The notes below the pieces were generated by a model. It made no database searches and was not told the origin of the DNA. It worked only from the letters and a program-made list of their open reading frames with translations. From Diphasiastrum complanatum (lineage: Eukaryota; Streptophyta; Lycopodiopsida; Lycopodiales; Lycopodiaceae), in the NCBI GenBank assembly GCA_029204225.1, contig CM055113.1:31051024-31115023 (forward strand): a stretch of 64,000 bases of DNA. Reading direction: 5' to 3'. Numbering within the stretch: the first letter of the stretch is position 1; every line of letters begins with the position of its first letter. A program made the position numbers and the translations under genes. Positions 15,501-26,243 of this stretch are shown one piece after another.

Positions 15501-15951
15501 AGTATTCCTTATGTCTTGTCATGTGAGATGAGGCTCCACTATCAATCCACCAAGGATCATTATCATCTATGTTGGCTAACAAACTTGAAGTCATAACAAG
15601 TGATTCACATGTGTTATGTTCTTCCTCATCTATTGTAAGATTTCCTTGCCTCTCTCCTTGCTCTCTTTTCTTCTTATAACATTCATTTGCAAAATGACCT
15701 TTTATCCCACAATAAAAGCACTTGAACTTTGACTTATTGTTCTTAGTAGAAGAGGAAGAGGAAGAGTGATCATCATGATCAAAGTTACCACCTTTGGACC
15801 ATTTCCCTTTGCCTTTACCTTTGCCCTTGAATTTGCCTTTTGTGAAGAAAGCCTCTTCACCTCCACCTTGCAAGGATGCACCATCAAGCTTTGATTGCAA
15901 CCTATGTTCTTCAGCCAATAAGATTTCTTGCAAGTCAACCACACTTGGCAA
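12502..15951 (-). CDS. Element B pol polyprotein
   Basis: An open frame of 1,149 codons. In order: end of gag with zinc knuckle (CFYCGIKGHFANEC, about residue 80), aspartic protease (WWIDSGASSHMT, about 135), GAG-pre-integrase (about 265-320), integrase core with HSDIHS, RSDNGGEY and the ERKNRTLCE region (about 335-500), RVT_2 reverse transcriptase with YVDDIIL (about 645-890), and RNase H ending near TKPLGKDLY (about 1000-1125). This is the usual Ty1/copia order, with integrase before polymerase. The product would make cDNA and integrate it. The last bases overlap the LTR, as is common. Remarkably open for this window, consistent with a recent insertion. Confidence 0.95.
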   Translation of the reverse strand: MPSVVDLQEILLAEEHRLQSKLDGASLQGGGEEAFFTKGKFKGKGKGKGKWSKGGNFDHDDHSSSSSSTKNNKSKFKCFYCGIKGHFANECYKKKREQGERQGNLTIDEEEHNTCESLVMTSSLLANIDDNDPWWIDSGASSHMTRHKEYFTSLLSYEGEGNIIYTANDGQCDIKGIGTIPISLSTNRKANLENVLYIPSITKNLLSVSQMIDKGLDVEFIGDACLISKCGSLIAQGRRHGKLFKLDACVISNHEGCMAREQLTNQEVWHKRLGHPNFKSLEVMAKKELVLGLPKSLVANNSVCEHCALSKSHRLAYSRSTSRSTSRSKEAFQLVHSDIHSSSTTSNGGAKMYATFIDDFSRYTWIYLLKSKDEVFAAFVKFKNEMENQFNTKIKCLRSDNGGEYTSNRLKDFCIAHGIKREMSSPRTPQQNGVAERKNRTLCECAKAMRLHANLAKSFWGEALACANYLCNRWTSASLDGKTPHEVLYGRRPSVKHCRIFGCTCFVNITLDDRTKEDPSSKKGVFVGYSEVSKAYKVYIPSTKKVVISRDVIFHEENVSNVVDVDVDVPTNHHDVQDVLDEDGDATPKQTSRKTQRQRAKPSRLTYDEKGKQVVDNSNFAFLTSFDEPTCVGEAIQKKEWIQAMDHEHQALIKSNTWRLVKLPKDKKAIGCKWIFKIKTNQDGSINKYKARLVAKGYVQEYGIDYDETFAPVAKMVTIRILISLATLYDWDMWQMDVTNAFLNGDLEEDIYMEQPEGYVSHDEPNHVCYLQKSLYGLKQAPRSWYAKLNSFLLSQNFVMSEYDHSLYFRLNENDITLLLIYVDDIILSGGNNLDIDEIKMALKREFEIQDLGKLHYILGIEIIRTSKSTFICQEKYVNSILKRFHMEDCKVVSTPMESNVKLTTRSNERSFKDITLYRKLIGSLIWLTITRPDLSFVVGKLSQFMQDPSEAHWKLGKRVLRYISGSRDFGILYGGTTPNLCGFSDSDFAGDQMDRKSTSAFAIYLGDGVVSWLSKKQPTISLSSTEAEYKALTTCTKEILWIKRMLLDLHLLEPEKTPIILCDNLSAQSLASNPVFHARSKHIEIAHHFVRDQVIAKEVELQHVSSKECVADIFTKPLGKDLYLMHRSNLGMCSKTMLKLASNVEEGV

Positions 15952-15972
15952 GACTCTTTGAATGGAAAAACT

Positions 15973-16467
15973 TTACACAAGGTTAGCATGTTCATTTAGC
16001 AAACCATTCAACATAACTTGGACTATTTCACCATCTTTTATGTTCTCATCAATGCATGCTAAATCATCACTTAGGGACTTAACTCTCAAGATAAATGCAT
16101 GAGCACTTTCACCCTCTCTTTGCCTACTAGAAAATATTTGTCTCCTTAGGGTCAATACCCTAGATGTGGACTTTGATTCAAAGAGCTTCTTTAAGGCATT
16201 CCATGCCTCACTTGCACTTTGACACTTTCCAACTTCCTTGAGAAGTTCATTTGTAACATTCATTTTAATGATATGAAGAGCCCTTTTGGCCTTCTTATCA
16301 AACCTTTGTTGCTCTTGAAGTGTGAGAGGTCTCTCTTCAATTTTTGCAACTATGTCCATGAGTTCATTCAACTCAAGTAAGGACTCCATCCTCACTTTCC
16401 AAGTAGAATAGTTTGATGAACTCAACCTTTCACTAGACTCTAGCATGATCCCACCATTGGAAGCCAT
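15973..16467 (-). CDS. Element B gag, N-terminal part
   Basis: An open frame of 164 codons beginning MASNGGIMLESSERLSSSNY, with the DUF4219 start (NYSTWKVRMESLLE) and UBN2 helices (ALHIIKMNVTNELL, then SASEAWNALKKLFESKS). It encodes the capsid-forming part; the zinc-knuckle part lies at the start of the downstream pol frame. The first ATG sits about 1.17 kb inside the 5' LTR, leaving a long leader. Confidence 0.93.
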   Translation of the reverse strand: MASNGGIMLESSERLSSSNYSTWKVRMESLLELNELMDIVAKIEERPLTLQEQQRFDKKAKRALHIIKMNVTNELLKEVGKCQSASEAWNALKKLFESKSTSRVLTLRRQIFSSRQREGESAHAFILRVKSLSDDLACIDENIKDGEIVQVMLNGLLNEHANLV

Positions 16468-17627
16468 GATTCTAATGTTTCTTCAACTTTTAGGTTCTGT
16501 CCTAAAGCACTTAGCACTCACTTTTCTCTCAACAAATGATAGATAAAGAGATCTATGAAGATTTAGGACCCTAAAACACTTCTATCTTGAACCTAGATGG
16601 TTTCCAAGCATAGAAAGGAAGATTGAAACACATGCAACACTTTGCACACACTAAGAATGGATTACAAAATCAAACCAACCTGAACACACTCTTGCTTAAG
16701 CTCTCAAACTTTCCAGCAAGTGACCAAATCAAGTTATGGTGTGAAGAGTTACTTGCATTCTTAGAAAATACCCAAAACTAGGATGCCAAGATTACCTAGT
16801 AATGAACAAACTTGATCAACATATGATCAACACACTAAGATATTGATTCAACCTGTAAAACCACATGTAAACCACACTTCTAAAAGTTTATAAACTCCAG
16901 CAAGTGATAAATACAAGATTTAGAGGTGAATGAATGAGCACACTTAGTGAATCACAAGACTAGCTTCACTATCTTGTCAAATCTTGGTGTTTAGATGTAG
17001 ATCTAAGATCACTTCACATGAGAATGTTCCTCAACCTGTTAAGAACCTGAAAACACACTTGCATAATGGTTAACACCTTCCAGCAAATGCTCCAATCAAA
17101 TTACATAAGGAGAGTTACTTACATGCTCAACAAAGTACACCAAAATTTATGCCAAAATTGATGACAATCTTTACAATATGCTCTTCACAATGGAGCTTAC
17201 AATATGTTCACCCAAAAAAGGGGATCTTTCATCCAAATGGGAGCTTTGCTCAGCCTTTAGGAGAATTACAACTCACTCAAAAGAGCATTTGTCATCCACT
17301 TAAGGAGAAGTTTCATCCACTTAAGGAGAGTGTTCATCCAAGAATGGAGATTGTCAACAATAGGATTGAAAAGAACATTGTTAGTATTGAATATGCACAA
17401 GCCTCACAATCACAAATGATTAGGTGTTATGATCTGATCCAAAATAGTTTCTTTTCAGCCTCTGATCTTCAATAGACCTGAAATATGCTTTTGATCCACA
17501 AGTTCAACTCACAAAACAAAGGTTAGTAAGATTTGATCAACAAAGCAATGCAAAATCATGCTAGAACTTGATCAAACATCCAAATATCACCAAAAATGGA
17601 ATACTTACTGTAAATAGAAGCCAACCA

Positions 17628-17639
17628 GCTCTGATACCA
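17628..17639 (-). other. Element B primer-binding site
   Basis: On the minus strand TGGTATCAGAGC, matching the initiator Met-tRNA 3' end, directly adjoining the right LTR. Confidence 0.95.
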
Positions 17640-18293
17640 TGTGAAAAATACAGATCCTAAGTGGATCTAAACTCCAAGATCATTGGCTTGAATGCTTGCA
17701 CTCCAAACTACATAAGCTAGGAATTGGCAACACATTCTATGCTACCTAGAATGCAAAGAACTTGATCAAAAAGCATTTATCACAAATGGAAACTTCCATA
17801 AACATCAAGTGCGGCCAAAATAGCATTATACAGTCCATAATACATCAGCCTATCACTTTTGGAAAGCACCTAAGATCATACACAATAGCTTGAAGACAAT
17901 ACACACAACAATGCTCTCAATGGAGGAAGAAACAATGACAATGATCTATTGATCTCAATGAAGCATACAAAAGGTTTCTCCAACCTGTTCTCCACGACTT
18001 CCCTACTATTTATGGATGAGGAAGATGACTCTCTCTCCTCTCTCTAGAAGGTACTTGACCCTAGATATTCCCTATATAGGAAAAATAGCTAAAAATGGCT
18101 TATATGACCAAAATACATCAAAATGGTCTCATTTTGAAGGGTATGAAGTTTGACACTTCATCATACTGAAAAAATACAGTAAATAAAAACATTGTGGCCT
18201 GGTTCACACGTGTGAAACTCCAGAACCAAAACTATTTACAATTTTAGCCAATTTAGGCCTCAAACTAGCTAGGAAATGTTGACAATTTTCACA
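17640..18293 (-). repeat. Element B right LTR (5' LTR)
   Basis: A 654-bp near-identical copy of 11852-12506; the only difference I see is one base in a C-run. It carries the same TATA-like site at about 18070-18080 and the same G-box palindrome near 18206. It would drive leftward transcription of gag and pol. Confidence 0.96.
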
Positions 18294-18298
18294 ATTTG
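18294..18298. other. Target-site duplication of element B, right copy
   Basis: ATTTG, identical to 11847-11851. Confidence 0.93.
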
Positions 18299-18949
18299 TT
18301 TCTAAGATGTGTAGATCTATTTTCATGAACCCTAATGTAAATAAAATTGAATGTAGTCCTACACTACAAAATCTGGATCTCCAACAAAAAATAGGAGACA
18401 AATTGCTACAAAACTGTACAAGTATCTGGAGCTGCTACTGGTTGTGTTAGTCAGTTTCTTAGATGCTGTTAGAGCCAAGAAATCGGCATACAAACCTGCA
18501 AAACAATTTCATAACAAAAACTCATACAACTATTGCCTCATGGGGAAATCATAGAATCGGAATATTGAAGCTAATGTGAGGGGTATACTGAGGCTAAGAC
18601 AGATTCTTGCAAATTTCGAAAAGACTTTGCCGCGACATTTTCAAAGAGGGAAGAAGAGTGGGTGATGGTATCAAGGGACGTACCTGTCGCATGTCCTCTC
18701 CCTTGTTTGTTGATCTTTTCTCACCCTCTTTATCCTCCTCACTCTCCTTATTCTCCTCACATTTGAATGCTCCTCTTGCTCTTGTTTCTTGCTCTTTGCT
18801 TTCTCCTCTTGCACCTTGCTTGTTCCTCTTGCACTTTGCTTGTTCCTCTTGCTCTTCCTCTTTGCCTACTCCTTGCAAAATCAAATGTGGTGAGTTCAAG
18901 AAAAAAAAAAAAGCGCAGGATTGAGGTTTTTCGATTGTTAGATGCAAGG

Positions 18950-19023
<74 letters not shown>

Positions 19024-20199
19024 TCATAGTATCTCAATGTGATTGCAGTTTGGTTTGATTGACAACACATCTTCTATGTAGGTTTATTTTGAGGCAAAGG
19101 AGTCGGCAGATCCACAAGAGTTTTTTAAGGTAGCAGACAAGTCGGAAAGGCCGTCGGAATAGGCAGATTTGAAGGATTTGCTATTCTGATGGATATTTTG
19201 ATGGCTTATTTTCTATTCATCAGATGCTTTAGGGTGTTGTAGATCCAGGTGAGGGTGCTGGATGAGGGTGTTGTAGATCCATAGTTGAGGGTGCTGTAGA
19301 TCCATACTTCTTGAGGGTCGGAATGCCTAATAGAATATATTGATTTGTTGGATTTGTTAAATCAGCGCCTATTCCGATGGCTGTTCCGATGCCAAATCCT
19401 TATTCATCAATTGGACATCTAGTTTTTTGGTGAATATACAGGATTCCATATGGATTTTTGTTGTTCTTTGTGTAAAATTAATTTGTTACAATTATTTTTT
19501 GTGGTAATAAACTTTACAAACTACAATACTATTTTTTGTTTTGCAGGTTTCATTATTGGTTACTGGACCGATCATCATCATAGCATTTGAGGCACAAATT
19601 TTTTAGCAGATCCTAGAGGTACTTGCAGGGTCGGAATGGAAGTCGGAATAGACCATGCTGGTTTTCACAGTATACTAGTGTCTATTCCAAGGGCTGTTCC
19701 GACCTCATCTTACATGTTTTTTTGAGCTTTCCAATGATAGATTTGTGAATTTTATGATACATTTGTGACTTTTCCGAGGCCTTGACTAAATTTGATTCAG
19801 TATTCTGTGGTATGTTTTGAGGTGTATTCCGAAGCCTTCACTAAATGCTAGAATCAACTCAAAATTGTTGGATTCTAAAATCACACAATTTTCAAAGATT
19901 GTCAGCCGTTATATTCCCAAGCCTTGTCAAAGAACTTATGGTGCACTGAACGACACAATTTTTTATTTTCTAAATTGTACTCATCTGGTTAAAGGATGTC
20001 CAAACATCGGCATATTTGGCATCCAACCACTATTCTTGGGCATCCAACTACCCAAAATTCTGAAATTAAAGTAGTGATTTTGCAAAATGGTAATTTTTCC
20101 AAGGGCCTGCTCTTGTCTAGCATCTCTTAAGCCGCATCGCAGTTGCACGTCAACATCTGTGAGAGAAATGACCTTTTACGTTAGTTACTAGTAGGTCTT
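18299..20199. other. Non-coding stretch right of element B
   Basis: No gene recognised. A plus-strand Leu/Ser/Cys-rich reading at 18720-18890 results from a CTC/CTT-rich tract. A word resembling TATTCCGATGGCTGTTCCGA recurs imperfectly at about 19366 and 19680. The first part (18299-18600) is the continuation of the host sequence interrupted by element B. Confidence 0.5.
18953..19020. repeat. (CT)n microsatellite
   Basis: About 68 bp of CT dinucleotides, preceded by a 13-bp A-run at 18900. Confidence 0.97.
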
Positions 20200-20835
20200 A
20201 TTTTGTTCATAATGTCTTGTAAAAGGATTCCTTGAAGGCATGTTCGTAATGTCTCATAAAAGGATTCCTTGTGGGTATGTTCATAATGTCTTGTAAAAAG
20301 GATTCCTGGTGAAGCTCAAAGAATTCAATGCACGATTTTGTGCTTCTTTGGACAGGTTTCCGAAGTTCACTTGCTCCAACAGCTCCCTCTTGAACTGAGA
20401 AAACCTTCACAATACGCCCATGGCAATTTTGTGTTTTTTGAACAATGTTCTATTCAGTGACTTTGTCAAGATATCTGCACTCATGTCAGAGGACTTGATG
20501 TATTGAATCAATAACTCTTTCTTCTAGATTAGGTCTCTAACATGATGGTATTTCAATGGAATATGCTTTGTTTTTTAATGAAGAATCATCAATGATCATC
20601 ATGGAGGTACTATTGTGCTTGAGGTACATGCCATCACCTTCTTCTTCTATTAGCATAAAGTTGCATGGGTGGTTGACTTGTTGTGAAGGTGATTCTGCAA
20701 CATGTAAGCCCTTCCTTGGATTTTTGCCCTTGCTACTGGCTTTTGGATTATGCCTATATTCTTTAGCATGATGTCATGTCTTCTAACACTAGAAGAATAT
20801 GACTTCTTATTTGTTTTTCTTCTTGAAGTGGTTGG
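20200..20835 (-). mobile_element. Decayed copia fragment (gag tail joined to RNase H end)
   Basis: On the minus strand the right part resembles a region after a copia zinc knuckle (HNPKASSKGKNPRKG, about 20700-20750), and the left part resembles the end of copia RNase H (VIDSIHQ near 20510, then the tail LDKVTE and NIVQKTQNCHGRI near 20420-20470). The central pol domains are absent. A broken, old fossil; short direct-repeat stretches at 20215-20310 (GTCTTGTAAAAGGATTCCT words) may be downstream non-coding sequence. Confidence 0.55.
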
Positions 20836-20911
20836 CATCTTTGCCTTCAGATTGGGTTTTGTTTATAGAGAAATCTGCCAAGCGTGAAAAGTATTTACAC
20901 TTGGTGTGTGT

Positions 20912-20985
20912 GGTCAGGCTAGAAATTGAACCTAGGACCTCCCCTATTTCAGTGGGGTGCTCTGTTGGAGTATTCTACTATCGAA
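20912..20985 (-). repeat. tRNA-like sequence (SINE head or tRNA pseudogene)
   Basis: On the minus strand, after a degenerate D-arm (TAGAATACTCCAACAGAGC), there is an anticodon-arm-like CCCC...GGGG hairpin with ACTGAAATA in the loop and a T-arm-like hairpin CTAGG TTCAATT TCTAG. The order and spacing resemble tRNA-Phe(GAA). The acceptor stem does not pair, so it is not a working tRNA gene. It could be the head of a tRNA-derived SINE; I saw no second copy in the window. Confidence 0.4.
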
Positions 20986-21251
20986 GTGGTTCAACCGAAA
21001 AATTGATCTTTAATATTCATACACTCTATTGTCTAGTTATGCATCTTTATATATGTTCCTACAGAGGCTGCAAAAATACCCAATTTGTACCACTGAGATT
21101 CGTTTTCTGTTAGTTTAAATGGCCTGGATTATTACCCAATCAAAGGTCAGGGGAAAGGTCTTTCCCAGGAATAAAAAGACACTTCTTGTACCCAACTTTT
21201 ATCTTCAATAAGAGGAGAAGACTCTGCCAAAATTAGATTAGAACATTCTTG

Positions 21252-21252
<1 letters not shown>

Positions 21253-21316
<64 letters not shown>

Positions 21317-21320
21317 TCTT
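21253..21320. repeat. (CT)n microsatellite
   Basis: About 66 bp of CT dinucleotides with two TTC interruptions near the right end. Confidence 0.95.
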
Positions 21321-21348
21321 TGTGTTTGATGCTCGTGTCTATATGTGC

Positions 21349-21397
21349 AGGGAGGGGTGTAAGTTGCCTCCACCATCTCTTGCTTGTTGCTTGTGGC
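21349..21397 (+). repeat. Short LTR-derived segment shared with the window's right end
   Basis: Nearly identical to 63950-64000 (words GTGTAAGTTGCCTCCACC and TTGCTTGTTGCTTGTGGC). The second copy lies inside the 3' LTR of gypsy 2, so this is probably the tail of a related LTR. It precedes gypsy 1 coding remnants by about 250 bp, the right place for a 5' LTR end. Confidence 0.6.
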
Positions 21398-21639
21398 TAA
21401 TTAAGTGTGGTTAGATTAGGAGGAGGATAGTTTTTGCGAGCTAACTTCGCAAGGGAAGCACTATTTTATTGGGAACGAATCTACGCACGACAGGTGAATT
21501 AGGCCGCTACAAATTCTTAACTCCGTAAGTTTAAATCACGAACAAGCAATGAAAAATTAAATCATAAGTGAACTTAAGGATGTTTTTCTATCAATGTTAT
21601 CTCATGGTTTAGTGTCATCTTGATTAGTAGACCATAAGA

Positions 21640-23475
21640 TAGAGTTAATTCTAGGAAGTCAACCTATCTCTAGACAACCTTATTGGTTATCTCAGAAAGA
21701 GAAAGTGGAGATTTAAAATCAAATAGAAAACTATATGAGGATGGGACATATCAAACCCAATAAGTCACCATGCTCCTATTTTTCTGAAAGTCAAGATGGA
21801 TGGAGATTTCTAGATGTGCATGGATTACAAGGGGTTGAACAAAGTGACTATTAAGAGGAATAAATATTTGTTATCCAGGATGGATGACCTTCTAAATTGC
21901 TTAGGTGGGGCTAAATACTTCACTAAGATAGATCTCAAGACATGGTACGATTAGATGAATATTAAACTGGAAGATGTCCAAAGGGCTAGATTTTGTACTA
22001 TATTTGACCATTATGAGTTCTTAGTGTTGTCTTTTGGATTAACGAACACTCCAGCAACATTCCAGAAAATGATTAACGATTTATTTTGTCCATATTTAGG
22101 AAAGTTTGTGGTAATGTTCATAGATAATATTTTCGCTGCAGCCTTATAAAACTATAGATATTTTAGGGCTAGAAAATATATCCTGAATTGTAAATGTCGC
22201 TGCCTATCCAACACTACAGGTTATGAGTATCAATGACACTCTCTCATTTAACTTTTGCCATATCCATTATTTGCCTCTTTGTTGGTGTCATGTATTCCTT
22301 TAACACCCTCTCAATTAACTTAGAGCATTGGACAAGCAGTTGGAACTTAAAGCATGTGCAACACTCCAAGGACTACGTGAATCCTATTTGTGCCCTAGCA
22401 TCTTAGACCATCTATACATCAAAACTTGGGCACTGTTTGGATCTCAAATAGCGCATCAACGCAAGAGAGTTATTCTCTCTTATGAATAGCTAGTATCATA
22501 TACTAACACTTCTTTATCTCTCTCACATTGATCCTTTATATAAAAATGGAGAGAGATAATTAATCTAATCTGTAGTAACTAAAAGAACATATTATATTAA
22601 CCATAACTACTTCTAGTTGCCTGTCATTGTCCACTTTGCTTTGTAGGATAATTTCTTTTTGTAAGATTTCATTTTTTTGGAAACTCATATAGATTTTAGT
22701 CATTCATTGTCATTTGTTGGCAGCAAACATTGGAGTGTGCACGTAATATCTTTAAAAGTGGATTCTACTAGAAGCTGCACACCTATGTGCATGAAAATGA
22801 ATTCCTTGAATGCCAACCATTCCATTGTTAAGTCTTTGTACAAGAGGATGGTAAAGCTATTGCCCAGGCCAAATGGGTTAATTAAATACCAACATGGAGA
22901 TTGTTGATGCAAAGGTTAAATGATCTTTTTTCACTTTTTTTATTTACATGATTGCATGCAGTTTAAACTTATATTGAATTATAATTTAACAATTTTTTGT
23001 TGTAATCTTTAAGACGATTTTAAAGTTGATAACTGGGTATATCTTAAAATACCTAAGGATTCTAAGACTATGCGTACGGAGAAGCATTATAAATTGTCTA
23101 CGAGATAATGTTGACCGTTTTGGATTATAAAGAAAATTGGTTATTTAGCTTACAAACTAGATCTTCAGATTAAGTCTACAGCTCACTCTCTATTTCATGT
23201 AAGCCGTCTAAAATTAAGTTTACATGAAGGTGACGTAGTTGTTCCAGAGGAAGATCTAACCCATTTGGAGGACTTATCGCTTAGTGTTCCTTTGGAACCT
23301 GAAAAAGTAATCAAAACCAGAGATAAACAGTTGAGAAATTGTTCTATCTCTGAGTGCTTGATCAGGTGGAAGGGACGGACTGAGGATGATGATTCGTAGG
23401 AAAGGGTCGAAAGCATAAAGAAGAATCTTCCTAGGTTTCACTTCTAGAGATAGAAGTGGTTCAAAGGGGGGAGAA
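21640..23475 (+). mobile_element. Gypsy fossil 1: RT part and integrase tail
   Basis: Positions 21640-22149 encode Ty3/gypsy reverse-transcriptase segments (GHIKPNKSPCSYF, then LTNTPATFQKMINDLF and the catalytic-box-like VVMFIDNI). Positions about 22995-23450 encode the end of a gypsy integrase followed by a chromodomain-like tail (YLAYKLDLQIKST, LFHVSRLKLSLH, then LIRWKGRTEDD), suggesting a chromovirus. Positions about 22150-22950 do not match gypsy and hold unknown sequence. A polypurine tract AAAGGGGGGAGAA at 23463-23475 ends the internal region. A broken fossil with many breaks. Confidence 0.85.
22150..22950. other. Unidentified sequence inside gypsy fossil 1
   Basis: About 0.8 kb between the RT and integrase remnants where RNase H and the integrase core would be expected. 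The sequence resembles neither. It is probably a later insertion or replacement; no terminal repeats were found. Confidence 0.4.
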
Positions 23476-23960
23476 TGTTATGTCCATGCCTATACAAGGG
23501 AATCGGAATAATTCTTGACGTGGATAGCTGGTCACTCCAGTTGTATGTGATTATTAGTTATGTTACGTCATTCTGGACGTGGTCGTATCAAGCAATTAAT
23601 AATCATATCAGGGCCCAGACCTATAATTGGACATAGGAGCTCATGCATGGTGAAGATTGCTATAATGCAAAAATAAGAGGTCAATAGCTCAATTTAGGTT
23701 GCATGGGAATCCTAGAGGAATATTCTCTCTCTCTTGGAGAGAATATATCCATTGGAAACTCGCCCATCCTCCTATTGTGAATTGTGATTCTTGAGCCAGT
23801 TTCTCCTCTCCTCTCTTGTGTTCTTCACTATGGCTTGGGGGTGGATTGGTTAGGGTAATGACTAGCCTCTCCATATTGGTTGGGTGGTTCATGCTCCACA
23901 GGTGTCCTTTTGGTTTGCATGTGACAGGATTGTGGAAGATCTTCACTTGGTGATCCATAA
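23476..23960 (+). repeat. Gypsy fossil 1, 3' LTR (right edge uncertain)
   Basis: Begins TGTTATGTCCATG immediately after the polypurine tract, as expected for a 3' LTR. The right end is not fixed because no full 5' LTR is available for comparison; 23960 is an estimate from the change in composition. Confidence 0.55.
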
Positions 23961-24113
23961 AACAAACTAATTGAATGCATTCAGATGAATATAGGACATG
24001 TATATAATAACTAAATTTGAGTCTAGTGCAACTAGTCTCTTGAATTTAGCAATACAAGATAAATTAAGCTAAACTTTTAAGATCATTCTAATTAAATCCC
24101 TACTCATTTACAT

Positions 24114-24186
24114 TTGTGACAAGGCCAACTGCAATTTTGTGATCCATGCTCATTGTTTGTGACAAGGCCAATTGCAATCTTGTGAA
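24114..24186. repeat. Two direct repeats of about 30 bp
   Basis: A 30-bp word starting TTTGTGACAAGGCCAA occurs at 24114-24143 and again at 24157-24186 with two or three changes. It directly adjoins the hairpin at 24191. Confidence 0.85.
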
Positions 24187-24190
24187 GAGC

Positions 24191-24286
24191 GAGGCTAGCC
24201 ATGTAATGATGTACATAGGCATGGATCGGATTACACCTACATATGCGAACCATGGCTATGTGCATTATTACATGGCTAGCCTCGGT
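24191..24286. repeat. Long inverted repeat (hairpin)
   Basis: The left arm 24191-24225 (starts CGAGGCTAGCCATGTAAT, ends GGCATGG) and right arm 24251-24286 (CCATGGCTATGTGC...CTAGCCTCGG) are reverse complements with about three mismatches over 35 bp, around a 25-base loop. This could be a foldback MITE, a small-RNA hairpin or a relic of palindromic duplication. No second copy was seen in the window. Confidence 0.85.
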
Positions 24287-24539
24287 CTTCAGTTCTCCTA
24301 AACCAATGAAAACTGAGATTTGCATATTATTCTACTTATGTGTCCAATTGAGGGGTTGCACCGGGGGGGGGGGTTAGGGGTTCAAGGTTCAATACTCCTA
24401 AACTAATGGAAATAACAAGGATTTGCATGATCTTCTGTTTGATAAGAATCTGATTTTGTACAATCAATTGCAAAAGAGTACGTCATTGAGGAGCTCAAGG
24501 TGACTTTGATTACTTCTTCTTTGGTCTTGGATCTTTGTA

Positions 24540-26243
24540 CGAAGGCATGTATTACAATCAAAGTTCTCGCCATGCTAGCGCATGCATCGCGGCCCAGGAG
24601 ATTCTGGGTCGAAGCTGTCTCCACTACAACTTACATCCAGAATAGATGTTCGACCAAGGCCCTTACAAGCTAGACACTCCACGAGGTGTGGACACACTCT
24701 AAGCCTTCTGTGAAGAACCTAAGAGTGTTTGGATGTGTTGCCTATGCACAAATCTCAAAAGGCACCAAGAAGAAATTGGACTTCAAAGGTCTCAAGACCA
24801 TCTTGATCGGATATACTTCATCTGATAATACATACAAGCTGTATGATCCTGATACCCAACAAATCTTGTATAGCCGGGATACAGTCTTTATCAAGGATTA
24901 GTTCGTCGACATCAAAGACAAGGATATTGCTCCAAGAGAACCTTCATCACCTGCCATTGACACGACTGTCTGAGCCTCTGGCTCAGGCGTGTCCATTGTC
25001 AACCCACTTTTTGACAACAAATCAGACAAAGATGTTGATGCTAAAAAGCAACAAGTCCTAGAAGCAGTTCACCAATCAAATCCTCTCAGAAGATCAAGCC
25101 GAGTGCGCACACAACCCACGAGGTATACTCCTGAGTCTGCATGTCTCTTGATACAGGAACTGATGACAGTCGAAGAGGCACTCAGACACCCGACTCTGAT
25201 CTCTGGATAGAAGCTATGGACAGAGAGTATTCCTCTTTGATCAAGAACTAGACGTGGTCACTAGTCGAAGCTCCTATTGGCTGCAATATCATTGATTGCA
25301 AATGGATATTTAAGATCAAATACAATGCCAATGGAACAATTGATTGAAGGAAGACAAGATTGGTAGCACGAGGATTCACTTAGATCCCCAACGTCGACTA
25401 CAACAAGACTTTCAGTCCAGTAGTCAAACATTCATCGATCCGAGCACTCCTATCTTATGTTGCAGCTGCCTACCTTGAAGTACATCAACTTGATGTACAA
25501 GCAACTTATCTGAATGGAGTTATACAAGAAGATATCTACATGATCCAACCTGAAGAATACATTCTGGAAGGTATGAAGAATCATGTCTGTAAACTCCACA
25601 AAGCACTTTTCAGCTTGAAACAGTCTGCCAGAGCTTGGTTTCAGAGAATCAACACATTCCTCATCAAGAAAGGATTCAAACCAAGCATTGTTGATTGCAA
25701 TGTCTATTCCAAGTCAGTGCAGCAATCCTTCATCATCATCACCTTATATGTGGATGACACGTTGCTCTTCAACAACAATACCAATTTGGTCAAGGATTCT
25801 AAGAAGATGCTACTTTTAGAGTTCGACATGATTGATCTGGACAAAGCTCACTTATGTCTGGGCACTCAAATCCACAGAGACAAACCGAGACGACTGATTT
25901 ACATCACTCAGCAAAGGTATCTTCACAATGTTCTTAACCGATACAATCTAATGAATTGTAAATTAGCTCACTCACCGATGGATCCAGGTCTGCATTTGTC
26001 AAAGGATCAATGTCCCCAGATCAAGCAGGAAGAGGAGCAGATGAGAGAGTATCCTTATCGATTGATACTTGGACTACATCAAGGACAAGGTTCTCAACAA
26101 GGAGGTGAGCTTAACGTACTGCAAAACGCAGGACATGGTTGCAGATATATTCATGAAGGCATTAATTGTTAATGCACACAACAATTTTTGTGCATTGCTT
26201 AGTCTGAAGATCAAGGCATTCACGGATCCAGATTAAGGGGGGG
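24540..26243 (+). mobile_element. Copia fossil E: integrase end to RT
   Basis: Plus-strand copia. Integrase C-terminal region at 24590-24900 (RFWVEAVSTTTYIQNRC, then VKNLRVFGCVAYAQ), linker to 25210, RVT_2 reverse transcriptase at 25210-26050 (CKWIFKIKYNANG, LYVDDTLLF and YITQQRYLHNVLNRY), and only a short RNase H tail. A polypurine tract ATTAAGGGGGGG at 26232-26243 precedes the LTR. A broken fossil with several breaks; the 5' half is absent. Confidence 0.9.

Larger units (their letters stand above)
11852..18293 (-). mobile_element. Copia element B, near-complete and very young
   Basis: Full-length LTR retrotransposon of 6,442 bp on the minus strand: LTRs of 655 and 654 bp, primer site at 17628-17639, gag 15973-16467, pol 12502-15951, and a polypurine tract (GAAGAGGGAG on the minus strand) next to the left LTR. 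Both sides carry ATTTG. By eye the two LTRs differ by a single-base indel, so the insertion is very recent. It looks nearly whole, with about one break, between gag and pol. Relatives in the window are the gag remnant at 9825-10833 and the RT fragment at 29402-29667. Confidence 0.97.

Noticed and set aside
20912-20985. Functional tRNA-Phe gene
   Set aside because: The acceptor stem does not pair and the D-arm is degenerate.
24361-24373. G-run as a polypurine tract
   Set aside because: No LTR-like start follows it and no retroelement coding ends before it on the plus strand.
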